In this document: positions 31,026 to 40,512 of the stretch, in pieces
How positions within the stretch are numbered: the stretch's first letter is position 1
Layout of the letters: the number at the start of each line of letters is the position of its first letter
Made by a program: the position numbers and the translations under genes
The notes under the pieces: model-generated
Database searches by the model: none
What the model was told of the DNA's origin: nothing
The model's input: the letters and a program-made list of their open reading frames with translations, nothing else
From: an uncultured Acidovorax sp.
Lineage (GTDB): Bacteria; Pseudomonadota; Gammaproteobacteria; Burkholderiales; Burkholderiaceae_C
NCBI GenBank assembly: GCA_913774625.1
Contig: CAJYHL010000036.1
Location: 78,486 to 142,485, forward strand
DNA: 64,000 nucleotides
Reading direction: 5' to 3'

Positions 31026-32711
31026 TCAGTCGCCTGCCCCCAGATGCGCCAGCGCCGCCAGCGCTTCCGCATCGGTGCGGTAGAGGCTCAGGTGCGAGCC
31101 GGGCTCCAGCAGTCCGGCGCGGCGCAGCACCTGTTCGGCCGGCAGCTTCAGCCCGCTCACATGCAAGCGCCCGCCACGGCCCAGCGCCAGGGCCAGCAGC
31201 CGGGCGAAGGTTTCGGTGCCGGTGACATCCACGCGGTTGATGGGTAGCGCGAACAGGCAGATGTGCCGCACGTCGGCATGCCGGGCCAAGTGCTCCGCTA
31301 CGCGCCGCTCCAGCGCTGCGGCCGAGGCGAAGTCCAGCTCCGCGTCCATGCGCAGCGCCAGCAGGCCCGGCGCGAGCGGCGGCAACTGCCACAGGTGGCG
31401 GTCGCGCAGGCTGCCGTCCGGATGCATACCGACCTCGATGATGCGCGGATGCAGGCGCTGGTAGAGGAAATGCGCCAGGCTCATGAAGATGCCGGCCAGG
31501 ACGCCCCAGTACATGCGCGGCGCGGTGGCCAGCGTCAGCGCGAAGGTGACGCCGCCGATGGCCGCCTCCACCCGGGAGATGCGCGCCAGCCGCCACATGC
31601 CGGCGGGCTTGATGAGGCTGGTCACGGCCGTCACCACCACGGCCGCGAGCACCGACTGCGGCACATGATAGAGCGCGGGCGTGAGCCAGAGCAGCGCGGC
31701 CAGCACCAGCAGCAGCGCGAAGAGCGTGGCCCAGCCGCTTTTGGCGCCCGCATACAGATTGATGGCCGAGCGAGAGAACGATGCGCTGGTGGCGAAGCTG
31801 CCGCACAGGCCCGAACTGATCTTGGCCATGCCGTGGGCGATGAGGTCCTGGTTCTCGTCCCAGCGTGTACCGGCCTTGCCGTGTTCCACCTTGGCGCTGG
31901 AGGCGGTTTCCAGGAAGCTCACCAGCGTGACGACCAGCACCGGCAGCAGCAACTCGCCGAATTCGTCCCACGACAGCCATTCCGGCCAGTACGGCGAGGG
32001 GAGGCCTGCCGGCAGATGTCCGACCACCGCGCCGTGCGCGTCGGCATAGCCCAGCTGCCAGCTGAGCGCCGCCGCGGCGGCCACCATGACGATCGCGGCC
32101 GGAAAGCTGGGCCGCCAGCGCCGCGCCAGCATCAGCAGGGCCAGCGCGCCCAGGCCGAAGGCCAGGGCCGTGGGGTCGAAGTGATGGATGGACGGGCTGA
32201 CCCAGACTGCATGCCAGGTGGTGCGCAGGCCCAGCAGCGCGGGCAGCTGCGAGGCCAGGATGAGCAGGGCCGCTGCCTGGGTGAAGCCGTTGAGCACCGG
32301 CGAGGTGACCAGATTGAGCAGCCAGCCGAAGCGGAAGACTCCCAGCGCCAGCTGCACCAGGCCCGACAGGATGGCCATCCACGCCGCCAGGGCCACCCAC
32401 TGGGCGCTGCCGGGCTCCGCCATGCCGGTGAGCGAGGCTCCGATCAGCAGCGCCGTGAGCGCCGTCGGTCCCACGCCGAGCCGCGTCGATGAGCTCCATA
32501 GCACGGCCACCAGTGCCGGCACCAGGGATGCGTAGATGCCGGTCACCAGCGGCATGCCGGCCAGCGCTGCATAGGCCACGCCCTGGGGGATCAGCATCAG
32601 CCCCACGGTCATGCCGGCCCAGAAGTCGCCTGCGAGCAGGGCGCGGGTGGGCCGGGGCCAGGCGAGGAACGGGAACCAGCGCGACAGTGCCGCCATGCGA
32701 GGGGAGGTCAT
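31026..32711 (-). CDS. SulP family anion permease with STAS domain
   Basis: This 561-residue protein has the SulP membrane core (about residues 25-420), including DFWAGMTVGLMLIPQGVAYAALAGMP and a long run of hydrophobic helices. A cytoplasmic STAS domain (about 440-540) ends in ICLFALPINRVDVTGTETF. It probably imports sulfate, or another anion, with protons; close paralogues include bicarbonate carriers. It stands alone between a divergent BON lipoprotein gene and a diguanylate cyclase gene. Confidence 0.92.
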   Translation of the reverse strand: MTSPRMAALSRWFPFLAWPRPTRALLAGDFWAGMTVGLMLIPQGVAYAALAGMPLVTGIYASLVPALVAVLWSSSTRLGVGPTALTALLIGASLTGMAEPGSAQWVALAAWMAILSGLVQLALGVFRFGWLLNLVTSPVLNGFTQAAALLILASQLPALLGLRTTWHAVWVSPSIHHFDPTALAFGLGALALLMLARRWRPSFPAAIVMVAAAAALSWQLGYADAHGAVVGHLPAGLPSPYWPEWLSWDEFGELLLPVLVVTLVSFLETASSAKVEHGKAGTRWDENQDLIAHGMAKISSGLCGSFATSASFSRSAINLYAGAKSGWATLFALLLVLAALLWLTPALYHVPQSVLAAVVVTAVTSLIKPAGMWRLARISRVEAAIGGVTFALTLATAPRMYWGVLAGIFMSLAHFLYQRLHPRIIEVGMHPDGSLRDRHLWQLPPLAPGLLALRMDAELDFASAAALERRVAEHLARHADVRHICLFALPINRVDVTGTETFARLLALALGRGGRLHVSGLKLPAEQVLRRAGLLEPGSHLSLYRTDAEALAALAHLGAGD

Positions 32712-32935
32712 CGGGCGATTGTCGCGCCTGCCTGCCGGCTTTTGCTCGGATGATGCGGGCGAAGCCGAACAGATTCCCAGCGCGGAGCATCGCGGGGATT
32801 TGTTCCGCTTCGCACGGGCGCCCGCGTGCAGCTTTGTGCTTTGTCCTACGGAGGCTTCGGCAGGCTCCGACCCGGCGTGGCAGGTGCGGGGGCCTACAGT
32901 CCGTCCGTCACTTTCAGCCGTCCAAGGAGACCACC

Positions 32936-33406
32936 ATGCCGCAGACCAATTTCAATACCCTGACCCAACGCCGTGCAGCGCGCCTGCTGGGCCTGGCCGG
33001 GGTTGTCGCTCTGAGCCTGGGCCTTGCCGCCTGCGACCGCAATAGCGGCGAACAGACCGCCGGGCAGAAGCTCGACGCTGCCGTCGCCAAGACCGAGCAG
33101 GTGGCCGCCGATGCCCAGGCCAAGATGGAAAGCGCCGCCAAGGACGCCACCACGGCGACGCGCAACGCGGCTGCGGACGCTGCAGCCATGATGGACGATG
33201 CCGGCATTACCGCCAAGGTATCGGCAGGCATCGCCAAGGATTCCGAGCTGAGCGCCGTCAAGATCGACGTGGACACCCGCAACGGCGTCGTCACGCTGAC
33301 CGGCCCCGTCAAGAGCGCCGCCGCCCGCGAGCGCGCGGAAACGATCGCACGCGGCGTGCAGGGCGTGAACTCGGTGGTCAACCAGCTCACCGTCACGGCC
33401 GGCTGA
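32936..33406 (+). CDS. BON-domain lipoprotein
   Basis: This 156-residue precursor has an N-terminal basic region, a hydrophobic core and a lipobox LGLAAC with cysteine 33. An Ala-rich coiled linker follows (about 45-85), then a BON domain with ITAKVSAGIAKDSEL and NGVVTLTGPVKS. BON proteins sit in the periplasm or outer membrane and are often osmotic-stress induced. The ATG has a strong AAGGAGA site. A good terminator follows at 33431. Confidence 0.88.
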   Translation: MPQTNFNTLTQRRAARLLGLAGVVALSLGLAACDRNSGEQTAGQKLDAAVAKTEQVAADAQAKMESAAKDATTATRNAAADAAAMMDDAGITAKVSAGIAKDSELSAVKIDVDTRNGVVTLTGPVKSAAARERAETIARGVQGVNSVVNQLTVTAG

Positions 33407-33430
33407 GCACCCACCTGAACGCTGCCGAGC

Positions 33431-33460
33431 AAGCCCGGGCCCGCAAGGCCCGGGCTTTTT
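33431..33460 (+). terminator. Intrinsic terminator after the BON lipoprotein
   Basis: AAGCCCGGGCC and GGCCCGGGCTT make an 11-base stem with a CGCAA loop, followed by a T-run. It lies 25 bases after the stop codon, just before the next gene. Confidence 0.92.
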
Positions 33461-33500
33461 CGCATCCGGGCGGCAGGCACTGCGGCGCTACCATCGGCCC

Positions 33501-34766
33501 ATGAACGCCTCCTCGCCCGACACCCCGCGCCCCGAAGGCGCCGAGCCCCCGCATCACCTGACCACCCGTCTGGTCCACCATGCCTACCAGGCACCGGCCG
33601 GCTTCATGGCGCCGCAGCCCGCGGTCCACAAGGCCTCCACCGTCATCTTCCCCAACGTGGCCGCCATGCGCGCGCGCGAGTGGAAGGACAAGACCAGCTA
33701 CACCTACGGCCTGCACGGCACGCCCACCACCTACCAGCTGGAAGAGCGCCTGGCCACCCTGGAAGGCGGCCTGCAGTGCCTACTGGTGCCCAGCGGCCTC
33801 GCTGCCATCGCCAACGTGGCGCTGGCCCTGCTGCGCACGGGCGACGAGGTGCTGATCCCCGACAACGCCTACGGCCCCAGCAAGGCGCTGGCCGAAGCCG
33901 AGCTGCTGCATTACGGCATCCGCCACGTCATCTACGATCCGCTGGACCCGGCCGATCTGGCAGCCCGCATCACGCCCGCCACCCGGCTGGTCTGGCTGGA
34001 GGCGCCGGGCTCGGTCACCATGGAATTCCCGGACCTGGCCGAGCAGGTCCGCATCTGCCGCGCGCGGGGCGTGACCTGCGCGCTGGACAACACCTGGGGC
34101 GCCGGCCTGGCCTTCGCGCCCTTCGACCTGCTGGGCGATGGCACGCTGGGCGTGGATGTCTCCGTGCATGCGCTCACCAAGTACCCCAGCGGCGGCGGCG
34201 ACGTGCTGATGGGCAGCATCACCACGCGCGACCAGGGCCTGCATCTGCGCATCAAGCTGGCGCACATGCGTCTGGGCCTGGGCGTGGGTGCGAACGATGT
34301 CGAATCGGTACTGCGCTCGCTGCCGAGCATGGCGCTGCGCTACCGGGCACACGACCGGGCGGCGCGCGATCTGGCCCGCTGGATGGCCCGGCAGCCGGCC
34401 GTGGCCCAGGTGCTGCACCCGGCGCTGCAGGGCTCGCCAGGGCACGAACACTGGCGCGCGCTGTGCGGCGCGGGCGAGGGTGGGGAGGGCGCTGCGGCCG
34501 GGCTCTTCAGCGTGGTGATCGATGCGCGCCACGGCCAGCAGGCCGTGGATGCCTTCTGCGACAGCCTGCGCTATTTCAAGCTGGGCTACAGCTGGGGCGG
34601 TCCGATGAGCCTGGTCGTGCCCTACGACCTGCCCGGCATGCGCACTCGCTCCGCCGGCCATCTGCGGCCCGGCACCGTGGTGCGGTTTTCGATCGGGCTG
34701 GAGGCGGTGGAGGATCTGCGTGCCGACCTGGAGCAGGCGCTGCAGAGCGCCTTCGGCGGGCATTGA
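33501..34766 (+). CDS. metC: PLP-dependent trans-sulfuration enzyme (cystathionine beta-lyase-like)
   Basis: This 421-residue enzyme of the Cys/Met metabolism family has the PLP lysine in SVHALTKYPSGGGD. A Tyr-containing TYGLHGTPTTYQLEERLA precedes LEGG and GLAAI, which bind the cofactor phosphate. It most resembles bacterial cystathionine beta-lyases, which release homocysteine, pyruvate and ammonia, but gamma-lyase activity cannot be excluded by eye. It starts 41 bases after a terminator, so it has its own promoter. Confidence 0.88.
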   Translation: MNASSPDTPRPEGAEPPHHLTTRLVHHAYQAPAGFMAPQPAVHKASTVIFPNVAAMRAREWKDKTSYTYGLHGTPTTYQLEERLATLEGGLQCLLVPSGLAAIANVALALLRTGDEVLIPDNAYGPSKALAEAELLHYGIRHVIYDPLDPADLAARITPATRLVWLEAPGSVTMEFPDLAEQVRICRARGVTCALDNTWGAGLAFAPFDLLGDGTLGVDVSVHALTKYPSGGGDVLMGSITTRDQGLHLRIKLAHMRLGLGVGANDVESVLRSLPSMALRYRAHDRAARDLARWMARQPAVAQVLHPALQGSPGHEHWRALCGAGEGGEGAAAGLFSVVIDARHGQQAVDAFCDSLRYFKLGYSWGGPMSLVVPYDLPGMRTRSAGHLRPGTVVRFSIGLEAVEDLRADLEQALQSAFGGH

Positions 34767-34836
34767 CGCAGCGCGGGCGGGCCAAGCTGGTACATTGGTC
34801 CGCTACATAAATCACTTCCAGCAAAGAGGAGTCCCC

Positions 34837-35034
34837 TTGGCAACACCCAATTACGGATACGAGAAACGCCAGCGCGAGCTTGCCAAGAAAAAGAAGAAGG
34901 AAGAGAAGCTCCAGGCCAAGTCGCAGCGCAAGGCCGACGAGCACCCGCACGGCGGCCAGGAAGAGGGCGCAGAAGAGGGCGGTGCGGTCAACAACCCCGC
35001 GCAGGACGGCACCGGCACGCCCGTGGGCGGCTGA
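34837..35034 (+). CDS. Small highly basic/acidic protein with TTG start
   Basis: This 65-residue protein begins (M)ATPNYGYEKRQRELAKKKKK and continues with charged, Gly-rich sequence ending GTPVGG. The TTG at 34837 follows AGAGGAG, a strong ribosome-binding site. No ATG gives the conserved ATPNYGYEKRQ start. Similar lysine-rich proteins occur in Burkholderiales; their function is unknown, though nucleic-acid or ribosome binding is plausible from the charge. It follows the metC-like gene by 70 bases. Confidence 0.75.
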   Translation: MATPNYGYEKRQRELAKKKKKEEKLQAKSQRKADEHPHGGQEEGAEEGGAVNNPAQDGTGTPVGG

Positions 35035-35082
35035 TTGCTCCGCAGGCCGGCTCCGTGCCCGGCCTGCCTGCCTGCCTGCCCG

Positions 35083-35763
35083 TCAGCGCGGCAGCAGCTT
35101 CTTCAGTTCAGGCCAGACATTGGCCAGCATGATCGGATGGGCCTCCGCGCGCGGATGGATCCGGTCGGCCTGGAACAGGCGCGTGGGGTCCGGCCCGTCC
35201 GCCACGCCTTTCAGCAGGAAGGGCACCAGCCCCGTCTTCTCGGCTTTGGCCACCGCCGGGAACACCGCTCCGAACCTGCGCGCATAGTCGGCCCCGTAAT
35301 TCGGCGGCACCTGCATGCCCACCAGCAGCACCCGGGCGCTGGCCTGGGCCGATGCCTTCGCCATCCAGGCCAGGTTGTCCTCGGTATTCTTCAGCGGCAG
35401 CCCGCGCAGGGCGTCGTTGCCGCCCAGTTCGATCACCACCACCGCCGGCTTGTGCTGTGCCAGCAGCGCCGGCAGGCGCGAGCGGCCGCCCGAGGTGGTG
35501 TCGCCGCTCACGCTGGCATTCACCACGCGTGCGGCTATCTTCTCCTCGGCCAGCTTCTTCTCCAGCAGCGCCACCCAGCCTGTGCCGCGCGCCAGCCCGT
35601 ATTCGGCGCTGAGCGAGTCGCCCACCACCAGGATCACCGGGCCGCTGCCGCCCGCAGGGGCCGGAGCGGGCGACTGCGCCCGGGCCGGCACGGCGGCGCA
35701 AAGCCCTGCCAGGGCGGCGCCCGCCGCTGCCGCGATAAAGTCACGCCGACATTCCATTCGCAT
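35083..35763 (-). CDS. tesA: SGNH-family arylesterase / lysophospholipase (TesA-like)
   Basis: This 226-residue precursor carries an N-terminal twin-arginine-like signal (RRDFIAAAAG) cleaved near PARA. The catalytic serine lies in VVGDSLSAEYGL, block III Asn in ELGGNDALRG, and the Asp-His pair in DRIHPRAEAH. It hydrolyses aryl or acyl esters in the periplasm. As in E. coli, it is divergent from a ybbA-type ABC ATPase gene, 22 bases apart. Confidence 0.9.
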   Translation of the reverse strand: MRMECRRDFIAAAAGAALAGLCAAVPARAQSPAPAPAGGSGPVILVVGDSLSAEYGLARGTGWVALLEKKLAEEKIAARVVNASVSGDTTSGGRSRLPALLAQHKPAVVVIELGGNDALRGLPLKNTEDNLAWMAKASAQASARVLLVGMQVPPNYGADYARRFGAVFPAVAKAEKTGLVPFLLKGVADGPDPTRLFQADRIHPRAEAHPIMLANVWPELKKLLPR

Positions 35764-35785
35764 CACAGGCCAAGCCCTTTCTTCC

Positions 35786-36499
35786 ATGTCCGAAGCCATC
35801 CACGCGCCCGCTCCCTCGTCCCCGTCCGGCACGCCCATCATCGCGGTGGAGCATGTGGTCAAGTCGGTGACGGATTCGACGGGCACGCTCGACATTCTGC
35901 GGGATATCGATTTCCGCCTGGCACCCAGGGAAACGGTCGCCATCGTGGGCGCCTCGGGCTCGGGCAAGAGCACGCTGCTGTCCATCATCGCGGGCCTGGA
36001 CACGCCCTCCAGCGGCACCGTGCGGCTGGACGGACAGGATCTGTTCGCGCTGGATGAGGACGCCCGCGCCGCGCTGCGCGCCCGCAAGCTGGGCTTCGTG
36101 TTCCAGAGCTTCCAGCTGATGGGCAACCTGACGGCGCTGGAGAACGTGATGCTGCCGCTGGAGCTGGCCGACCGGCGCGACGCGCGCCAGCTGGCGGGCG
36201 AGATGCTGGCGCGCGTGGGCCTGGGCCAGCGGCTGTCGCACTACCCGCGCGTGCTGTCGGGCGGCGAGCAGCAGCGCGTGGCGCTGGCGCGGGCCTTCGT
36301 GGTGCAGCCCGCCGTGCTGCTGGCGGACGAGCCCACGGGCAGCCTGGACTTCGCCACCGGCGAGACCATCATGCGGCTGATGTTCGACCTCAACCGCGAG
36401 CTGGGCACGACCCTGGTGCTGGTCACGCACGACCGGGCCATCGCCGCGCAGTGCGAGCGGCGCATCACCATCGACGCGGGGCGGCTCTCGGAGGGATGA
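35786..36499 (+). CDS. ybbA: ABC transporter ATP-binding protein (YbbA/LolD group)
   Basis: This 237-residue ATPase has Walker [10 protein letters not shown], a Q-loop FQSFQLM, signature LSGGEQQR, Walker [12 protein letters not shown] and the switch His in VTHD. It belongs to the MacB/LolD group that works with FtsX-type permeases. The permease normally encoded next to YbbA is absent; rlmB follows instead. Either a distant permease supplies the partner, or the ATPase acts otherwise. It is divergent from tesA. Confidence 0.9.
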   Translation: MSEAIHAPAPSSPSGTPIIAVEHVVKSVTDSTGTLDILRDIDFRLAPRETVAIVGASGSGKSTLLSIIAGLDTPSSGTVRLDGQDLFALDEDARAALRARKLGFVFQSFQLMGNLTALENVMLPLELADRRDARQLAGEMLARVGLGQRLSHYPRVLSGGEQQRVALARAFVVQPAVLLADEPTGSLDFATGETIMRLMFDLNRELGTTLVLVTHDRAIAAQCERRITIDAGRLSEG

Positions 36500-36579
36500 G
36501 GCCCGCCCGCCACCTGCGCTGCCTGCTATGGATTCGATAGTTTCCTGCCCGGCCTGCGGGGCGCGCGGATAATCGCTCC

Positions 36580-37329
36580 ATGTCCAGCCCCAAAGTCCTC
36601 TTCGGCTTCCACGCCGTCGGCGTGCGCCTGAAGACCGCGCCTCAGTCCATCATCGAGATCTACTACGAGGCCACGCGCCGCGATGCGCGCATGCGCCAGT
36701 TCCTCGACCGTGCCCGCGAGGCCGGCGCCCGGCTCATCGAGGCCGACAGCGAACGCATCGCCAAGCTGGCCGGCAGCCACGGCCACCAGGGCGTGGCCGC
36801 GTGGGTGGAAACGCTCAAGCAGGCGACCTCGCTCGACGAGCTGCTGGAAGACCTGGAAGCCGCCGGCATCGAAAAGCCCCTGCTGCTGGTGCTGGACGGC
36901 GTGACCGACCCGCACAACCTGGGCGCCTGCCTGCGCGTGGCCGACGGGGCGGGCGCCCATGCCGTCATCGCCCCCAAGGACCATGCCGTGGGCTTGAACG
37001 CCACCGTGGCCAAGGTGGCGAGCGGCGCGGCCGACACCGTGCCTTACTTCATGGTGACCAACCTGGCGCGCACGCTGGGCGAGCTGAAGGAACGCAACAT
37101 CTGGTGCATAGGCACGAGCGGCGACGCCGACAAGAGCATCTACCAGGTGGACCTGAAGGGCCCTGTGGCGCTGGTCCTGGGCGCCGAGGGCGACGGCATG
37201 CGCCAGCTCACGCGCAAGACCTGCGACGAACTGGTCTCCATTCCCATGAAGGGCGGGGTGGAGAGCCTGAATGTTTCGGTGGCCAGCGGCGTGTGCCTGT
37301 ACGAAGCGCTGCGCCAGCGCGGCGGCTGA
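36580..37329 (+). CDS. rlmB: 23S rRNA (guanosine(2251)-2'-O)-methyltransferase
   Basis: This 249-residue SPOUT-class enzyme begins [13 protein letters not shown]. The three knot motifs are intact: [29 protein letters not shown] and [12 protein letters not shown]. It methylates G2251 in the P-loop of 23S rRNA. Length matches the family. The ATG is preceded by a GATAAT-like hexamer at about 36568. The sirtuin gene follows with only 8 bases between. Confidence 0.95.
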   Translation: MSSPKVLFGFHAVGVRLKTAPQSIIEIYYEATRRDARMRQFLDRAREAGARLIEADSERIAKLAGSHGHQGVAAWVETLKQATSLDELLEDLEAAGIEKPLLLVLDGVTDPHNLGACLRVADGAGAHAVIAPKDHAVGLNATVAKVASGAADTVPYFMVTNLARTLGELKERNIWCIGTSGDADKSIYQVDLKGPVALVLGAEGDGMRQLTRKTCDELVSIPMKGGVESLNVSVASGVCLYEALRQRGG

Positions 37330-37337
37330 GCCGCGGG

Positions 37338-38084
37338 ATGGCTGGGCTGCCGGCCTGTGGCGCCGACGACGTGGCCGCCTGGGTCGCTCAGGCGGACCGC
37401 ATCGCGGTCCTGACCGGCGCCGGCGTCAGTGCCGAATCGGGCGTGCCCACCTTCCGCGATGCCCAGACCGGCTACTGGGCGCAATTCCGCCCCGAGGCCA
37501 TGGCCAGCGAAGCGGGCTTCCGTGAGCACCCGCAGCGCGTCTGGGACTGGTACCAGCACCGCCGCGCCGGCATCCAGGCCGTGGAGCCCAATGCCGGGCA
37601 CCGCGCCCTGGCGGACTTCGCCCGCCGCCACCCCGGGCGGCTGGCCCTCATCACCCAGAACGTGGACGGATTGCACCAGCGTGCCGGCAGCACGGGGGTG
37701 CTGTGCCTGCATGGAGACCTATTCGCCGATCGCTGGCTGGACGCGCCACGCGACTGCTGCCACCAGGGCGCGCCGGAACCCGGCCACCCGCCGCGCTGCG
37801 CCGGCTGCGGCAATCCGCGGCGCCCGGGCGTGGTCTGGTTCGGCGAGGCGCTGCCCCAGGACATCTGGACCGCGGCGCAGGAGGCGGTCCAGGCCTGCGA
37901 GCTGATGCTGGTGGTGGGCACGGCGGGCGCGGTCTATCCTGCGGCCGGCCTGGCCCACCAGGCGCGCGATGCGGGCGCGAGGGTCGTCGTCGTCAACCCG
38001 GCCGACAGCGCGCTGGACGCCGGCGCCCATGCCGTGCTGCGCGCCACCGCCGCCCAGGCCCTGCCACGCATCTTCGCGAACTGA
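37338..38084 (+). CDS. cobB: NAD-dependent protein deacylase (sirtuin)
   Basis: This 248-residue protein has the sirtuin core: GAGVSAESGVPTFRD, QNVDGLHQRAG and a catalytic His in CLHGDLF. A zinc-binding set of cysteines follows (CC before HQG, then CAGCG). It removes acetyl or other acyl groups from lysine at the cost of NAD. The ATG at 37338 gives a normal length. It is probably cotranscribed with rlmB. Confidence 0.92.
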   Translation: MAGLPACGADDVAAWVAQADRIAVLTGAGVSAESGVPTFRDAQTGYWAQFRPEAMASEAGFREHPQRVWDWYQHRRAGIQAVEPNAGHRALADFARRHPGRLALITQNVDGLHQRAGSTGVLCLHGDLFADRWLDAPRDCCHQGAPEPGHPPRCAGCGNPRRPGVVWFGEALPQDIWTAAQEAVQACELMLVVGTAGAVYPAAGLAHQARDAGARVVVVNPADSALDAGAHAVLRATAAQALPRIFAN

Positions 38085-38130
38085 CCGTCGCCGCGCCGAC
38101 CCGCATCCCTGCCCGGAGATCCAGGTATGG

Positions 38131-38727
38131 TCAGACCCAGCCCAGCGCCCCCAGCACCGCTCCCGCGCCCAGCAGCCACAGCAGATGCAGCCGCGTGCGC
38201 CAGACCAGCAGCATGGACGCGGCCGTGAGGCACCACAGGCGCCAGTCGTCCGCCATGCGGCCATGGGCGCCGGCCAGCACCCAGGCGGTGGCCAGCATCA
38301 GGCCGACCACCAGCGGGGCCATGCCCTGCTTGAAGGCGCGCACGGCCCTCCGTTCGCGGTTGCGGTGGGCCCAGCGGGTGGCGGCCCAGGTCAGCAGGCT
38401 GCTGGGCAGCATGATGCCGGCCATGCACAGCAGCACCCCCAGGCTGCCCCAGGCCCAGCCGGCCACGCCGGCGCCCCCCACGTTCAGGCCCACGTTCCAG
38501 CCCAGCAGGGCGATGAAGAGCACATTGGGCCCCGGCGCGGCCTGGGCGATGGCGATGGAGGCGCTGAACTGCGGATCGCTCATCCACCCCTGCTGGCCGA
38601 CCAGATAGCGGTGCATGTCGGGCGCGGTGGAGATGGCGCCGCCCACGGCCAGCAGCGACAGCGACAGGTAATAGACGAAGAGGTGCAGCCAGTCGGCCGG
38701 CTGCAGGTGGAGGGCGAGAGGCGTCAT
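38131..38727 (-). CDS. Chromate transporter, half-length (ChrA domain)
   Basis: This 198-residue membrane protein begins MTPLALHLQPADWLHLFVYYLSL. It carries the PGPN motif in AIAQAAPGPNVLFIALLG, diagnostic of the ChrA family, and about six hydrophobic segments. It overlaps the previous gene by 4 bases (ATGA), and both encode one ChrA domain each. Split short-chain ChrA pairs work together. Members export chromate, but many are of unknown substrate. Confidence 0.9.
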   Translation of the reverse strand: MTPLALHLQPADWLHLFVYYLSLSLLAVGGAISTAPDMHRYLVGQQGWMSDPQFSASIAIAQAAPGPNVLFIALLGWNVGLNVGGAGVAGWAWGSLGVLLCMAGIMLPSSLLTWAATRWAHRNRERRAVRAFKQGMAPLVVGLMLATAWVLAGAHGRMADDWRLWCLTAASMLLVWRTRLHLLWLLGAGAVLGALGWV

Positions 38728-39374
38728 GGGCGGGGCGCCTCCAGCCGGCGCCAGGTCAGCACGCAGGCCGCGCCGCCGACGACGAGAAGGATCCAGGCCA
38801 GCGGCACGCGCAGCAGCGCCATGCCGGCGAAGGCCGCCAGCGCGATGGCGCCGCACATCCAGGGCCCGAGCGGATGGCGCACCAGCGGCGCGGCCAGCTT
38901 GCAGCCCACGCCGGCCACCAGGCCCGCCGCCACCGCGCCCATGCCGCGCAGCGCGCCGGCGACGGCCGGCAGCGACGAGAAGCTGGTGTAGGCCACGGCC
39001 AGGGCCAGCACCACCAGCAGGGGCAGCGTGAGCATGCCGGCGATGGCGACCAGCGCGCCGCGCCAGCCGAAGTGCCGGTCGCCGATCATGATGGAGAGAT
39101 TGACCACGTTGGGGCCGGGCAGGATCTGCGCCACGGCCCAGTCTTCGACGAATTCCTCGTTGGTCATCCAGCGCCGCTTCTCGACCAGTTCGCGCTGTAC
39201 CACGGCCAGCACGCCGCCGAAGCCCTGCAGCGCCAGCCAGGTGAAGGACCAGAAAAGCTCGCTGAGCGACCGGGGAGCGGGGCGCGGTTCGACGGCGGGC
39301 GGCAGGCCGGTGGATGCGGAGGCATCCTGCGGCTTGAAGGGCGAAGGCGTAGGAAGCGAGGAGGAGGAGGGCAT
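38724..39374 (-). CDS. Chromate transporter, half-length (ChrA domain)
   Basis: This 216-residue protein starts with about 40 low-complexity residues, then SLSELFWSFTWLALQGFGGVLA and VAQILPGPNVVNLSIMIG, the ChrA PGPN motif. About six membrane segments follow. Its 3' end overlaps the start of the second half by 4 bases. The start is placed at 39374; an ATG at 39419 would add 15 residues. The pair forms a split SCHR-type transporter. Confidence 0.88.
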   Translation of the reverse strand: MPSSSSLPTPSPFKPQDASASTGLPPAVEPRPAPRSLSELFWSFTWLALQGFGGVLAVVQRELVEKRRWMTNEEFVEDWAVAQILPGPNVVNLSIMIGDRHFGWRGALVAIAGMLTLPLLVVLALAVAYTSFSSLPAVAGALRGMGAVAAGLVAGVGCKLAAPLVRHPLGPWMCGAIALAAFAGMALLRVPLAWILLVVGGAACVLTWRRLEAPRP

Positions 39375-39523
39375 GGCGGCTGGATGCGGGCGGACGATGC
39401 GGCTGGGCGCGCCGGCCATGGTACGCGCCCCGGGGCGGACTTGCGTGCATCCGGCAGCCACGCCGGCCCTCGCGGTGCGCGATCGCAGCCATCGGCTTCG
39501 GTGAAGCCGCCGGCCGCAGGATT

Positions 39524-40429
39524 TCAGCCAGGCTTCTTCTGCGGATGGACCGAGAAGACGATGCTGGAGAAGTCCAGCGCGCCGTGGCCCGCCAGGCTAT
39601 GCGAGGCGTAGAGGTTGCGCGCCAGCCCGCCCAGCGGCGTGGCGGCCTTGACGGCCATGGCGTTTTCCTGCGCCAGGCCCAGGTCCTTGAGCATCAGGTC
39701 GGTGCCGAAGCCGCCCGCATAGCCCTTGCTGGCAGGCGCGGCCTCCATTACGCCGGGCCAGGGGTTGTACTTCTCCAGAGCCCAGTTGCCGCCGGAGCTG
39801 CGGCGCATGATCTCGCTGAGGACCTTGGCGTCCAGGCCGTTGGCCACGCCCAGGGCGATGGCCTCGCTGGTGCCGGCCATCAGGATGCCCAGCAGCATGT
39901 TGTTGCAGATCTTGGCCGTCTGGCCCGCGCCCACGCCGCCGGCGTGGAAGATGTTGGCGCCCATCTTCTCCAGCACCGGGCGGGCGCGCTCCAGGTCGGC
40001 CGTCTCGCCGCCCACCATGAAGGTCAGCGTGCCGGCGATGGCGCCGCCCGTGCCGCCCGAGACCGGCGCATCGATGAAGCCCAGGCCCCGGGCGCGCGCC
40101 GCATCGGCCACCTTGCGGGAGGTGGCGGCGGCGATGGTGGAGCAGTCGATCACCAGCGTGCCGGCCGGCAGCTGCGGCAGCAGGCCGGGCCGGCCGCCCT
40201 GGCCCAGGTAGAGCGCCTCGACATGCGCGCTGGCGGGCAGCATGCTGATGACCACGTCCACGCCGGCCACGCATTCGCCGGCATCGGCGCTGATGCGCAC
40301 GCCGTCGGCCGCGAGCTTGTCGCAGGCGGGCTTGGACAGGTCGAACGCGCCCACATCGTGGCCCGCCTTGTGCAGGTTCAGCGCCATGGGGCCGCCCATG
40401 TTGCCCAGGCCGATGAATGCGATTTTCAT
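39524..40429 (-). CDS. mmsB: 3-hydroxyisobutyrate dehydrogenase
   Basis: This 301-residue enzyme begins MKIAFIGLGNMGGPMALNL (NAD-binding). It continues with DAPVSGGTGGA and GAGQTAKICNNMLLG, which holds the catalytic lysine. It oxidises 3-hydroxyisobutyrate to methylmalonate semialdehyde in valine breakdown. The start has AAGGAGA at good spacing. It belongs to the valine block with the acyl-CoA dehydrogenase and mmsA genes, although a tfoX-like gene separates them. Confidence 0.95.
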   Translation of the reverse strand: MKIAFIGLGNMGGPMALNLHKAGHDVGAFDLSKPACDKLAADGVRISADAGECVAGVDVVISMLPASAHVEALYLGQGGRPGLLPQLPAGTLVIDCSTIAAATSRKVADAARARGLGFIDAPVSGGTGGAIAGTLTFMVGGETADLERARPVLEKMGANIFHAGGVGAGQTAKICNNMLLGILMAGTSEAIALGVANGLDAKVLSEIMRRSSGGNWALEKYNPWPGVMEAAPASKGYAGGFGTDLMLKDLGLAQENAMAVKAATPLGGLARNLYASHSLAGHGALDFSSIVFSVHPQKKPG

Positions 40430-40512
40430 ATGTCGTCTCCTTTGGTCTATGAAGGTTGCTTGCTCTTTTTTCGATAGCGGGGGGCGAAGATGGCAGGCGG
40501 GCAGGCGTCGGT

